Assembly: GCF_008923365.1 (NCBI RefSeq)
Contig: NZ_WBMR01000001.1
Span: 1-64,000 of the forward strand
Direction: 5' to 3'
DNA length: 64,000 nucleotides
DNA from: Actinomadura montaniterrae
GTDB taxonomy: Bacteria > Actinomycetota > Actinomycetes > Streptosporangiales > Streptosporangiaceae
The translations under genes and the position numbers were made by a program. Below, one piece after another: positions 25,885 to 34,267 of this stretch; position 1 is the stretch's first letter; every line of letters starts with the position of its first letter. The notes beneath the pieces were generated by a model. The model worked only from the letters and a program-made list of their open reading frames with translations, had not been told where the DNA came from and did not search any database.

Positions 25885-26229
25885 CACGGGAAAGGGCCGC
25901 TCGACCGGCCGACCGCCACCGAGTACGCGTCCTGGTTCAAGGCACTGGCCGACCCGACGCGCGTCCAGATCGTGTCGCTGCTCGCCCGGCAGGGACGGCC
26001 GATGAGCGTCGGAGAGATCGTCGACGCCGTCCACGTCGGGCAGTCGACGGTGTCCGCGCACCTCAAGGTGCTGGCCGAGGTCCGGTTCGTGCTGGCCGAC
26101 CAGCACGGCACGTCCCGCTTCTACCGGATCAACACCGCGTGCGTGGAGTGCTTCCCGACCGCCGCCGATCTGGTCATGGGACGTCCCGCACCGGCCGCGC
26201 CGACCTGCCCTCCCGAAGGAGGCGACTGA
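25879..26229 (+). CDS. arsR: ArsR-family repressor 2
   Basis: The 116-residue winged-helix protein has the ArsR/SmtB fold (FKALADPTRVQIVSLLA, GQSTVSAHLKVLAEVRFV). Its cysteines lie at the C-terminal end (CVEC, Cys88 and Cys91, plus Cys110), unlike the CxC site of the first ArsR. This suggests an independently evolved arsenic site, perhaps for another species such as methylarsenite. The stop overlaps the ATG of the arsM-arsN fusion, so the two are coupled. Confidence 0.9.
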   Translation: MNHGKGPLDRPTATEYASWFKALADPTRVQIVSLLARQGRPMSVGEIVDAVHVGQSTVSAHLKVLAEVRFVLADQHGTSRFYRINTACVECFPTAADLVMGRPAPAAPTCPPEGGD

Positions 26230-27470
26230 TGTCCGACGCCCGCACCACCGGCACGCCCGCCACCGACGAGATCGTGGCCCGCTACTCCGCCCGCGCCCGA
26301 GCCGTCCTCGCCGGCGGCACACCGGACGAGGGCGGTGACTCCTGCTTCGGTGCCGCCGCCTACGAGGACGTGGACGAGGTGCCCGAGGCCGCCCTGCGCG
26401 CGAGCCTGGGATGCGGCAACCCCCTCGCCGTCGCCGAGCTGCATCCCGGTGAGACCGTGCTCGACCTCGGATCGGGCGGCGGCTTGGACGTGCTGCTGTC
26501 GGCCCGTCGCGTCGGCCCGGCCGGAACCGCCTACGGGCTGGACGCCAGCGACGACATGCTCACCCTCGCCCGCGCCAACGCCGCTCAGGCCGGAGCCGGC
26601 AACGCCCGCTTCCTGCACGGCCACATCGACGACATCCCGCTCCCCGACGGGAGCGTGGACGTGGTCATCTCCAACTGCGTCATCAACCTCGCCGCCGACA
26701 AGGCCCGCGTCCTGGCCGAAGCCTTCCGCGTCCTGCGCCCTGGCGGCCGCTTCGGCGTCAGCGACATCGTCGCCGCCCCCGGCCTCGACGCCGCCGGGCG
26801 CGCCGCCGCTGAGCGGCGCATCGGGTGCGCCGCCTCCACCCTCACCGCCGAGGAGTACCGCCGCAACCTGCTGGCCGCCGGGTTCACCGCCGTGACCATC
26901 ACTCCCACCGCCGGCACCGGCGACGGGCTGCAGGCCGCCATCGTGCAGGCCGCCAAGCCCGCGTCCCCGCCCGGCACCCTCATCCGCCCGATGCGCGCGG
27001 GCGACGCGGCCGAAGTCCTGGCGATCTACCAGGCCGGACTCGACACCGGCGACGCCAGCTTCGAGACCAGCGCCCCGGCCTGGGACGAGTTCGATCGCGC
27101 GAAGTCGCCTGGCCAACGGTACGTCGCGGCCGACGCCGCCACCGGGAAAGTGCTCGGGTGGATAGCCGCCACCGCCGTCTCCGACCGGTGCGTGTACGCC
27201 GGCGTCGTGGAGCACAGCGTCTACGTCCACCCTGATCACCAGGGCCGCGGCCTCGCCTCGGCTCTGCTGCGCGCCTTCATCGGCTCCGCTGAGGCCGCCG
27301 GGATCTGGACCGTCCAGTCGGGCGTCTTCCCCGAGAACACCGCGAGCCTCCGCCTGCACGCCGGAGCGGGCTTCCGCGTCGTCGGCACGCGCGAAAGGAT
27401 CGGCCGCCACCACGGCCGCTGGCGCGACGTCGTCCTCATCGAACGCCGCAGCCCCGCCATCGGCGACTGA
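26229..27470 (+). CDS. arsM: ArsM arsenite methyltransferase fused to ArsN-type N-acetyltransferase
   Basis: Residues 1 to about 245 of this 413-residue protein are an ArsM SAM methyltransferase: SAM motif VLDLGSGGGLDVLL and four cysteines at 39, 62, 150 (SNCVINL) and 200, the last two 50 residues apart as in known ArsM. From about residue 250 a complete GNAT domain follows (LIRPMRAGDAAEVLAIYQ, HSVYVHPDHQGRGLASALL, GRWRDVVLIER), closest in motif to ArsN1/phosphinothricin acetyltransferases that inactivate arsinothricin. ArsM methylates arsenite; the fused GNAT may acetylate an amino-containing organoarsenical. No stop or frameshift lies between the parts. Confidence 0.88.
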   Translation: MSDARTTGTPATDEIVARYSARARAVLAGGTPDEGGDSCFGAAAYEDVDEVPEAALRASLGCGNPLAVAELHPGETVLDLGSGGGLDVLLSARRVGPAGTAYGLDASDDMLTLARANAAQAGAGNARFLHGHIDDIPLPDGSVDVVISNCVINLAADKARVLAEAFRVLRPGGRFGVSDIVAAPGLDAAGRAAAERRIGCAASTLTAEEYRRNLLAAGFTAVTITPTAGTGDGLQAAIVQAAKPASPPGTLIRPMRAGDAAEVLAIYQAGLDTGDASFETSAPAWDEFDRAKSPGQRYVAADAATGKVLGWIAATAVSDRCVYAGVVEHSVYVHPDHQGRGLASALLRAFIGSAEAAGIWTVQSGVFPENTASLRLHAGAGFRVVGTRERIGRHHGRWRDVVLIERRSPAIGD

Positions 27471-27504
27471 ACGACGTCCCCGGCCAGGCGCGGGCGGCCT
27501 CGCG

Positions 27505-28542
27505 TCAACAGGGGCTGTCTGGTTCGGGGAGGGTCCGGGGGAGGCCGAAGCGGGTCATGACGCCGGTGTTGAAGCAGGTGATGGCGGTGATGCGTTCGCC
27601 CGTGGTGCTGACGACCAGGAGGACGTAGGCGCGGTAGATGCCGGAGTGGGGGTCCGCCAGGTACAGGCCTACGGCGGGCTGGCCGTTGGCGCGGGTGGGG
27701 ACCACGCGGTAGTTGCGTCCAGGGCGGAAGCTGACGGCGGCGAAGACGCGCCGGGCCGATTCGATGCCGCGGTATTCCAGCATCGCCGGGGGCATGGAGA
27801 GCCTCACGTCCGCGACGAGCAGCCCGATGAGGGCGTCCAGGTCGGCGCGCTCCAGGGCGTCGGTGAGCCGGGCGACGAGCCGCTGTTCGGCGGCGGTGTC
27901 GAGCTGCCGGGCCGCCTCACCGGAGTCGGCGAGGCGGGTGTCGACGGTGGCGCGGGCGCGTTTGAGGGCGCTGTTCACGGCCTCCTGGGTGGTGTCGAGC
28001 ATCCGGGCGGCCTCCGCGGTGCGGTACCCCAGGACGTCGCGGAGGACGAGCGCGGCGCGTTGGCGCGGGGGCAGCAGTTGCAGGGCGGTGATGAAGGCGA
28101 GGGAGACGGCCTCGGTCGTCTCGTAGCGGGCCTCCGGTCCGGGGCGCTGGTCGACGAGGTGGTCGAGCAGGACGTCGGGGTAGGGCTCCAGCCAGGGCGG
28201 GGCGTCACCGGCGCCGGTGGGTTCGGGCAGGGCGGCCTCGGGCGGCGAGGAGACGGTGCGGGGGCGCCGGCCGTCGGCGCGCAGCATGCTCAGGCACCGG
28301 TTGGTCGCGATCTGGTAGAGCCACGTCCGCAGCGACGACCGCCGGCCGAACCCGCCGAGGTTACGCCAGGCGGACACGAGGGTCTCCTGGAGCGCGTCCT
28401 CGGCGTCCTGCAGCGATCCCAGGATGCGGTAGCAGTGCACCTGCAGTTCGCGGGAGTGGCCCTGGACCAGGTCGCGGAACGCGTCCTGGTCGCCGGCCCG
28501 GGCGCGGGCGATCAGGTCCGTCGTGTCCATCTCCATCGGCAT
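27505..28542 (-). CDS. Sigma-70 factor with SnoaL-like C-terminal domain
   Basis: The 345-residue protein has sigma region 2 (DAFRDLVQGHSRELQVHCYRILGSLQDAEDALQETLVSAW), region 4 (LPPRQRAALVLRDVLGYRTAEAARMLDTTQEAVNSALKRAR) and a C-terminal SnoaL-like domain, as in the TIGR02960 sigma group. The start is one of three nearby ATGs; 28542 is the first after GAGG. It is divergent from a YCII gene and a drug exporter, and convergent with arsM-arsN. Confidence 0.9.
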   Translation of the reverse strand: MPMEMDTTDLIARARAGDQDAFRDLVQGHSRELQVHCYRILGSLQDAEDALQETLVSAWRNLGGFGRRSSLRTWLYQIATNRCLSMLRADGRRPRTVSSPPEAALPEPTGAGDAPPWLEPYPDVLLDHLVDQRPGPEARYETTEAVSLAFITALQLLPPRQRAALVLRDVLGYRTAEAARMLDTTQEAVNSALKRARATVDTRLADSGEAARQLDTAAEQRLVARLTDALERADLDALIGLLVADVRLSMPPAMLEYRGIESARRVFAAVSFRPGRNYRVVPTRANGQPAVGLYLADPHSGIYRAYVLLVVSTTGERITAITCFNTGVMTRFGLPRTLPEPDSPC

Positions 28543-28717
28543 GCATCCTCGCCTTTCTTCTTTCCGCGGGGCGCGTTCGGCTCGCTCACCGATATGGACG
28601 CCGCCGGTCCCGCGAATTGGGCGGTCCCGCGCCGCCCGATTCGCGCGGGCGGTGGCGTCTACCCGGTTGGAGGCGGTCCCGGCCCGGGGCGCCCCAGAGA
28701 CGGAAGAGGACCACATC

Positions 28718-29014
28718 ATGGGCAAGTACGTTTTCTCGTTCCGCGTGCCCGCCGACTACGCGCCCGGCGCAGGGACGGCGGCCGAGTGGCAGGCCTGGTT
28801 CGCCGGGCTGGGCTCGGCGCTGGTGGACGTCGGCAACGCGGTGACCGATCACGCCTCGGTCGGCGAGGTCGGCGGCGGCTCCCGGATGGTGGCCTACTCG
28901 GTGGTGTCCGCCGAGGACATGGACTCCGCGCTGGCGCTGGCGAAGGACTGCCCGGTGATGCGGGCCGGCGGCGGCGTCGAGGTCGGCCCCGTGATGGAAG
29001 CGGCCGGGTCGTGA
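28718..29014 (+). CDS. YCII-like small protein
   Basis: The 98-residue protein begins GKYVFSFRVPADYAPG and has a YCII/DGPF-like size and pattern (MVAYSVVSAEDMDSALALAKDCPVM). It is divergent from a sigma factor gene and its stop overlaps the GTG start of the MFS exporter. It may sense or bind a metabolite for this mini-operon. No catalytic assignment can be made. Confidence 0.72.
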   Translation: MGKYVFSFRVPADYAPGAGTAAEWQAWFAGLGSALVDVGNAVTDHASVGEVGGGSRMVAYSVVSAEDMDSALALAKDCPVMRAGGGVEVGPVMEAAGS

Positions 29015-30501
29015 GCGGCGCCATGACGGCGTCGGCGCCGCCGGACGGGTCGTTCCTGGCGACCGGGCGTGGCAAGGTCACGCTGGCCCTGCTGTGCGCG
29101 GTGACGTTCCTGGACGTCATGGACGGCGCGATCGTGAACGTCGCGCTGCCGACCATCCGGACGCATCTGGGGTTCTCGGTGCAGAACCTGCAGTGGGTGG
29201 TCAGCGGCTACCTCGTCACCTACGGCGGGTTCCTGCTGCTGGGCGGCCGGGCCGGGGACCTGCTGGGCCGGCGGCGGCTGCTGGTCGCCGGTACCGCGCT
29301 GTTCGCGGCGTCCTCGCTGGCCTGCGGGCTGGCCGGCGGCCAGGGGATGCTGGTCGGCGGCCGGCTCGCCCAGGGGTTCGGGGCCGCGCTGATGTCCCCG
29401 GCCGCGCTGTCCATCCTGACCACCACCTTCCGGGACGCCGACCGGCACAGGGCGCTGGGCGTGTGGGCCGGGATCAGCGGCATGGCCTCGGCGGCCGGGC
29501 TGCTCTTCGGCGGGGTGCTCACCGAGGGCCTCGGCTGGCGGTGGGTGTTCTTCGTGAACCTCCCGATGTGCGCGCTGGTCCTGTTCGGGACGTTCCGGAT
29601 CCTCAAGGCCGACCGCGGCCGGTCGGTGCCGGGCGGTTTCGACGCGGCCGGCGCGGTGCTGGCCACCGCCGGCATGCTGCTGCTGATCTTCACGTTGGTG
29701 AAGGCGCCGGACGAGGGCTGGGCCGCGGCCCGCACCATCGGCGGGCTGGCCGCCTCGGCGGTGCTGATGGCCGCGTTCCTGGTCAACGAGCAGCGGCGCG
29801 CCCATCCGCTGGTGCCGCTGTCGATCTTCCGGATCAGGGGCCTGGCCGCGGCCGACGCCACCCAGGTGATCGCCTGGGCCGGGCTCTCCTCGATGTTCTT
29901 CTTCGTCACGCTGTACATGCAGAACGTCCTGGGCTACTCCCAGCTGCAGTCCGGGCTCTCGTACGTGCCGGTGAGCGTCGGCATCGGGGTCGGCTCGACC
30001 GTCGCGACGAAGATGTTCGTCCGGACCGGTACCCGTCCGGTCATCGTGTCCGGCGCGCTGCTCGCCGCCGGCGGCGTCTTCTGGCTGTCGCGCATCCCGG
30101 TGGACGGCACGTATCTCGGCGACCTGCTCGTCCCGCTGGTGGTCATGGGGGCCGGGCTGGGGCTGCTGTACGCCGGGGTGCAGACGGCCGCGAACGCGGG
30201 CGTGCCGGAGGACCAGGCCGGATTGGCCGCGGCCCTGATCACCGCCTCCTTCCAGCTCGGGTCGGCGCTCGGCCTGGCGGTGTTCAGCGGGATCGCGACC
30301 AGCCGCACCGGCCATCTGCTGGCCGTCCGCACCCCACTTCCGGAGGCGCTCACCGCCGGATTCCAGCGGGCCCTGCTCGTCAGCGCCCTCTGCCTCGTGG
30401 CGGCCGGAGCCATCGCACTGCGCGCCTCAAACACCCGCGGCGAACCCGCGGCCACAACCGAAATCCAACAGAACCTGGAATCCTCCTACGACCCCGCGTA
30501 A
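29011..30501 (+). CDS. DHA2-type MFS drug exporter
   Basis: The 496-residue membrane protein has about 14 transmembrane segments and the DHA2 (EmrB/QacA) markers: motif A-like GGRAGDLLGRRRLLVAGT and the opening LDVMDGAIVNVALPTI (motif D1). It should export cationic or lipophilic drugs by proton antiport. The GTG at 29011 overlaps the YCII stop (GTGA); an in-frame ATG at 29023 is an alternative. A strong hairpin follows the gene. Confidence 0.92.
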   Translation: MSGAMTASAPPDGSFLATGRGKVTLALLCAVTFLDVMDGAIVNVALPTIRTHLGFSVQNLQWVVSGYLVTYGGFLLLGGRAGDLLGRRRLLVAGTALFAASSLACGLAGGQGMLVGGRLAQGFGAALMSPAALSILTTTFRDADRHRALGVWAGISGMASAAGLLFGGVLTEGLGWRWVFFVNLPMCALVLFGTFRILKADRGRSVPGGFDAAGAVLATAGMLLLIFTLVKAPDEGWAAARTIGGLAASAVLMAAFLVNEQRRAHPLVPLSIFRIRGLAAADATQVIAWAGLSSMFFFVTLYMQNVLGYSQLQSGLSYVPVSVGIGVGSTVATKMFVRTGTRPVIVSGALLAAGGVFWLSRIPVDGTYLGDLLVPLVVMGAGLGLLYAGVQTAANAGVPEDQAGLAAALITASFQLGSALGLAVFSGIATSRTGHLLAVRTPLPEALTAGFQRALLVSALCLVAAGAIALRASNTRGEPAATTEIQQNLESSYDPA

Positions 30502-30514
30502 CACAACGCGGCGA

Positions 30515-30549
30515 AATCCCGGGACGGCGTTCAACGCCATCCCGGGATT
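30515..30549. terminator. Bidirectional hairpin terminator
   Basis: Arms of 16 bases at 30515-30530 and 30534-30549 pair with one mismatch around a TCA loop, with AATCCCGGGA / TCCCGGGATT at the base. It lies between the convergent MFS and XRE genes and can end transcription from both sides. Confidence 0.8.
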
Positions 30550-30553
30550 CCTT

Positions 30554-31426
30554 TCATCGCCGGGCGCCGGTGCGGAGTCCGGCGATGCCCGAGACCATCG
30601 CCCGGCGGAATCTGGTCTCGTCCTCGGTACCGGGAGCCGCGGTGAGGACGACGACCTTGCGTTCGGCGTCGCCGTCGGCCAGGACGTCGCAGTCCACCGC
30701 GATCGGGCCCGTTCCGGGGTGCTCGACGATCTTGCGGTCCTCGCGGTGCGCGCCGACCGCGCCGGAGGCCCACAGTTCGGCGAAGCGCGGACTGCCCGCC
30801 GCGAGGTCCCGGATCAGTCCGGCCAGGCGTTCGCTGTCCGGGAACCGCCCGCTGGCGCGGCGCAGGTCGGACACGACGGAGGCCTCGACGTCCGGCCGGG
30901 CGAGCGAGGTCACCGGCCAGTGAGACAGGCGGGGACCGGCGCCGGCGGCCGGGAAGGTGTCCCGGGCGAAGTTGCGCAGCGCCGACGGCGTCGAGGACGG
31001 GTCGCCCAGCAGCGCCGCCCAGCCGCGGTTCCACCAGATGAGCTGCCAGTCCGCGGCGAACACGGCGGCCGCGGCGTCGCCGAGCCGGTTCAGCATGCGG
31101 TTCAGCCCGGGCGGGACGTGGTCGGAGATCTCCCCGTCCGCCGGAGGAGCGAGCCCGGCCAGCCGGTAGAGGTGGTCCCGCTCGGCGCCGGTGAGCTGCA
31201 GCGCGCGTGCGAGCGCGGCGGTCACCTGCGCCGACGGGGACACATGGCGTCCCTGCTCCAGGCGGACCACGTAGTCGACCGAGATCCCCGCGAGCTCGGC
31301 GAGGTCCTCCCGGCGCAGTCCGGCGACCCGGCGCCTGCGGCCGCCGGGCAGTCCCGCCGCGCCCGGCGAGACGCGGCCGCGCCACGTGCGCAGCATCGGG
31401 CCGAGTTTCGCGACGTCAGCGGTCAT
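30554..31426 (-). CDS. XRE-family regulator with MmyB-like ligand domain
   Basis: The 290-residue protein has an N-terminal Cro/C1-type helix-turn-helix (LRREDLAELAGISVDYVVRLEQGRHVSPSAQV) and a C-terminal MmyB-like PAS-type domain (VFAADWQLIWWNRGWAALLGDP, NFARDTFP). Such regulators are abundant in actinobacteria and often repress a divergent oxidoreductase-type gene. Here a VOC gene is divergent, and an imperfect inverted repeat lies between them. Confidence 0.92.
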   Translation of the reverse strand: MTADVAKLGPMLRTWRGRVSPGAAGLPGGRRRRVAGLRREDLAELAGISVDYVVRLEQGRHVSPSAQVTAALARALQLTGAERDHLYRLAGLAPPADGEISDHVPPGLNRMLNRLGDAAAAVFAADWQLIWWNRGWAALLGDPSSTPSALRNFARDTFPAAGAGPRLSHWPVTSLARPDVEASVVSDLRRASGRFPDSERLAGLIRDLAAGSPRFAELWASGAVGAHREDRKIVEHPGTGPIAVDCDVLADGDAERKVVVLTAAPGTEDETRFRRAMVSGIAGLRTGARR

Positions 31427-31459
31427 GAGACCGATTGTCGCACCCGGCGCCGGCCTGAA

Positions 31460-31480
31460 GGTGGGAGCGGTTTTCCTACC
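31460..31480. promoter_or_regulatory. Inverted repeat between XRE and VOC genes
   Basis: GGTGGGA at 31460-31466 and TCCTACC at 31474-31480 are inverted with one mismatch and a 7-bp spacer, in the only AT-leaning part of the intergenic region. It is a candidate operator for the XRE regulator. Confidence 0.4.
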
Positions 31481-31514
31481 GAACTCCCCGCCCTGGCCGC
31501 CGGCCCCGCGGCCG

Positions 31515-31970
31515 ATGATCCTCAACGGCATGACCTTCACGTTCTCCCACGACCACGTGGGCATCACCGTGACCCGGGACGACCTCGACGCCACGATCGC
31601 GTGGTACTCGCGCACCTTCGGGTTCGCCGTCGAGCGGCGGTTCGAGGCCCACGGCACGACGTTCGTCTTCCTCACCGCGGGCGACGTCAAGATCGAGCTC
31701 CTCGCGGGGGCGTCGGACCGGGGCGCGGCGCCGTCCGACGACATCCTCACCAGCATGCACACCTCGCGCCTGCACCATCTCTGCCTCGCCGTGGCGGATC
31801 TCGACGCGGCGGTGTCACGGCTGCTCGAACTCGACGTGCCGCTGATCGGCGGCCCCATGCGGATACCGGCGACCGGGCAGCGCATCGCCTTCGTCACCGA
31901 CAACGTCGGCACCATCATCGAGCTCAGCGACCCCGGCACATGGACGTCCGGCCGGAAGGCGGGGGCCTGA
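31515..31970 (+). CDS. VOC family protein (lactoylglutathione lyase-like)
   Basis: The protein (151 residues from ATG 31515; 146 from ATG 31530) is a single glyoxalase-fold domain with HDHVGITVTRDDLDATIAWYSRTFGF at the start and RLHHLCLAVADLDAAV in the second half. The start choice is uncertain because no clear ribosome site is visible. It is divergent from the XRE regulator, which likely controls it. It may bind or isomerise a small metabolite. Confidence 0.82.
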   Translation: MILNGMTFTFSHDHVGITVTRDDLDATIAWYSRTFGFAVERRFEAHGTTFVFLTAGDVKIELLAGASDRGAAPSDDILTSMHTSRLHHLCLAVADLDAAVSRLLELDVPLIGGPMRIPATGQRIAFVTDNVGTIIELSDPGTWTSGRKAGA

Positions 31971-32006
31971 CGCCGGACCGCACCGGACCCTGGGACGGGT
32001 GCGGCG

Positions 32007-33203
32007 CTAGGGGGCGTGGGGCGCGGTCTCGGCGAGGCGGTCGGCGAGGAAGCGCCGCTCCGGCTCCGTCTGGGCGAGGTCGAGCGCCCGGCGGAAGGCG
32101 CGGTGGGCCTCGCCGGCGCGGCCCGCGCGGCGCAGGAGTTCGGCGCGGGTGGAGTGGAAGTACCGGTAATGGCCGAGGTCGAGGCGGTCGAGGACGGCCA
32201 GGCCGGCTTCGGGCCCGTCGATCTCGGCCACGGCGACGGCCCGGTTCATCTCGACGATCGGGGAGCGGGTCAGCCGGGCGAGCGTCCTGTACAGCGCGGC
32301 TATCTGCCGCCAGTCGCGAGGCTCGTGCAGGTACAGGTCGGCGATGGCCGCCTGGAGCAGGTACGGCCCGGTGCGGCCCCGCGCCATGGCCCGCCGCAGC
32401 AGCGCTCTTCCTTCGTCGATCTGCCGCGCGTCCCACAGGGCGCGGTCCTGATCGTCGAGGGTGACGAGCCGCCCGTCGCGCAGGCGGGCCGCCCTGCGCG
32501 CGTCGTGCAGCAGCATCAGCGCCAGCAGCGCGAGCACCTCGGGCTCGTCCGGCATGAGGCCGGCGAGCGCCCGGCCGAGGTGGATCGCCTCCGCGGCGAG
32601 GTCGACGCCCCCGCCGCCCCACCCCTGGTTGAAGCTCAGGTAGACGACGGACAGGACGGCCGCCAGCCGGTCCGGCAGCCGGTCGCCGGGCGGCACGGCG
32701 AACGGGATGCCCGCGTCGCGGATCTTGTGCTTGGCCCTGGTCAGCCGCTTGCTCATCGTCTCGGGCGGGACGAGGAACGCCAGCGCGATCTGGTCGGTGG
32801 ACAGGCCGCAGAGGGCGCGCAGGGTGAGCGCGACCTGCGCCTCGGCGGCGAGCGCCGGGTGGCAGCAGGCGAAGATCAGCTCGAGCCGTTCGTCCGGGAT
32901 GGCGGCGCCGCCGTCCGTGGCCGCCTCCGGCGGCCGCGGCCCCGTCCCGAGGTCGCGGGCGAGCAGTTCGGTCTTCTCGGCGAGCAGCCGCCGGCGGCGC
33001 AGCTGGTCGATGGCGCGGTTGCGCGCGGTCGTGACGAGCCACCCGGTCGGGTTCGCCGGCTCCCCGTCGCGCGGCCAGCGTTCGGCGGCGATGGCGAACG
33101 CCTCGGCGGCCGCGTCCTCGGCGAGCTCGATGTCGCCGAGGACGCGGACGAGGGTGGCCAGGACGCGCCCCCAGTGGTCGCGGAAGACGGCGTCAAGCGC
33201 CAC
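32007..33203 (-). CDS. ECF42-type sigma factor with C-terminal extension, copy 2
   Basis: The 398-residue protein has the same layout as the ECF42 factor at 22340: region 2 ([20 protein letters not shown]), region 4 ([28 protein letters not shown]) and a TPR-like C-terminal extension. The GTG start at 33203 overlaps the YCII stop by 11 bases. It is the second member of a YCII-sigma operon. The sequence differs enough from copy 1 to rule out recent duplication. Confidence 0.92.
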   Translation of the reverse strand: MALDAVFRDHWGRVLATLVRVLGDIELAEDAAAEAFAIAAERWPRDGEPANPTGWLVTTARNRAIDQLRRRRLLAEKTELLARDLGTGPRPPEAATDGGAAIPDERLELIFACCHPALAAEAQVALTLRALCGLSTDQIALAFLVPPETMSKRLTRAKHKIRDAGIPFAVPPGDRLPDRLAAVLSVVYLSFNQGWGGGGVDLAAEAIHLGRALAGLMPDEPEVLALLALMLLHDARRAARLRDGRLVTLDDQDRALWDARQIDEGRALLRRAMARGRTGPYLLQAAIADLYLHEPRDWRQIAALYRTLARLTRSPIVEMNRAVAVAEIDGPEAGLAVLDRLDLGHYRYFHSTRAELLRRAGRAGEAHRAFRRALDLAQTEPERRFLADRLAETAPHAP

Positions 33204-33537
33204 GGAAGCGTCCCTCGATCACGGGCCGCACCTCGATGGCGGTGCCGGGCCTGGTCTCCCGCAGCAGCTCGCCGGCGCCGGCGAGCGCTCCGTCGAGGTC
33301 GTCGGCCTCGATCAGGATCAGGCCGGCGAGGTACTCCTTGCTGTCGATGAACGGTCCGTCGGTCAGCAGCGTCCGTCCCTCCCCGCCGCGCAGCGTCGTC
33401 GCCGACCCGCTGGCGTGGAGCCGTGCCCAGCCGGTGACGTCCGGCCCGTCGAGCAGGGCGCCGAGCGTCTCCGGGACGGGGCGCGCCGCCCGGTCGGTGT
33501 CCTCCGGCGGGGAGTAGATCAACAACGCGTACTGCAT
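33193..33537 (-). CDS. YCII-related (DGPF) protein, ECF42 partner 2
   Basis: The 114-residue protein begins [17 protein letters not shown] and contains [21 protein letters not shown], the DGPF motif. ATG 33537 follows AGGAGG. It is coupled to the second ECF42 sigma gene and, like the first locus, is preceded by GCCGTTCGTC on the minus strand. Confidence 0.9.
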   Translation of the reverse strand: MQYALLIYSPPEDTDRAARPVPETLGALLDGPDVTGWARLHASGSATTLRGGEGRTLLTDGPFIDSKEYLAGLILIEADDLDGALAGAGELLRETRPGTAIEVRPVIEGRFRGA

Positions 33538-33576
33538 GGGGCCTCCTGGCACGGGTCGACGCCGCGTCAAGTATCA

Positions 33577-33600
33577 GACGAACGGCACCCCCGCGGACGG
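33577..33600 (-). promoter_or_regulatory. Putative ECF42 promoter before the second YCII-sigma pair
   Basis: On the minus strand CCGTCC is followed 18 bp later by CGTC within GCCGTTCGTC, 40 bp before the YCII start. The distance to the gene and the 10-base block match the promoter before the first ECF42 operon. Confidence 0.55.
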
Positions 33601-33634
33601 ACGGCGACCGGCTCCCGTTTTTTTTCCGGCGCGG

Positions 33635-33661
33635 TGTCCGTCCCGCGGCCGGCCGTTCGTC
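33635..33661 (+). promoter_or_regulatory. Putative ECF42 promoter before the SRPBCC genes
   Basis: TGTCC at 33635 is followed 18 bp later by CGTC in GCCGTTCGTC (33652-33661), on the plus strand, about 80 bp before the SRPBCC gene. This is the third copy of the motif and suggests that the divergent SRPBCC gene is a target of an ECF42 factor. Confidence 0.5.
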
Positions 33662-33742
33662 ACCGCTGTAGGTCCGCCCGACAGGACCGCACCACCGCGA
33701 CCTGGCCGGCGCCCCGGCGCCGCCCGACCGAAGGAGCCCGAC

Positions 33743-34192
33743 ATGCCCGACATCCTGCACCGCATCAGCATCGACGCCGCGCCGCAGCGGGTCCACGACC
33801 TCGTCGCCAGCACCGACGGCATCGCCCGCTGGTGGACGGGGCGTCCGCTCGCCGGCGAGCACGCCGTCGGCTCCAGCTTCAGCGTCTTCTTCCGCGACGC
33901 CGAGCGGCCCGCCGCCGTCCTGGAGGTCCTGGCCGACGCCCCGGACAGCGTGGTCTGGCGGGTCACCGACGGGCCCGACACCTGGCTCGGCACCCGGATC
34001 ACCTTCACGCTGCGGCCCGGCGGCCGCGACCGGACGACCCTCCTGTTCACGCACGCCGGCTGGGAGCAGGCCGGCGAGTTCATGAGCGGGTGCAGCACCA
34101 ACTGGGGCGCCTACCTCACCAGCCTCAAGACCGGCGCCGAGAGCGACGCGTTCACGCCCTTCCCCGCCGGCGAGATCAGCCGCTGGGACTGA
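33743..34192 (+). CDS. SRPBCC (AHSA1-like) protein 1
   Basis: The 149-residue protein is a START-like SRPBCC/AHSA1 domain (MPDILHRISIDAAPQRVHDLVAST...WWTG at the start). Such small helix-grip proteins bind hydrophobic ligands and are often found near ECF42 sigma genes. AAGGAG precedes the ATG. It is divergent from the YCII-ECF42 operon and shares its promoter motif. Confidence 0.85.
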   Translation: MPDILHRISIDAAPQRVHDLVASTDGIARWWTGRPLAGEHAVGSSFSVFFRDAERPAAVLEVLADAPDSVVWRVTDGPDTWLGTRITFTLRPGGRDRTTLLFTHAGWEQAGEFMSGCSTNWGAYLTSLKTGAESDAFTPFPAGEISRWD

Positions 34193-34267
34193 GCACGGCC
34201 CGCGGACGCCGGCCCCGCCCCGGCGTCCGCCATCACCCGATTCCCGTCCTTCGACCGAGGAGAACCC

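Noticed and set aside
33601..33630. Run of nine T bases as a terminator
   Set aside because: There is no stem before it on the plus strand, and it lies between two divergent promoters where termination is not expected.
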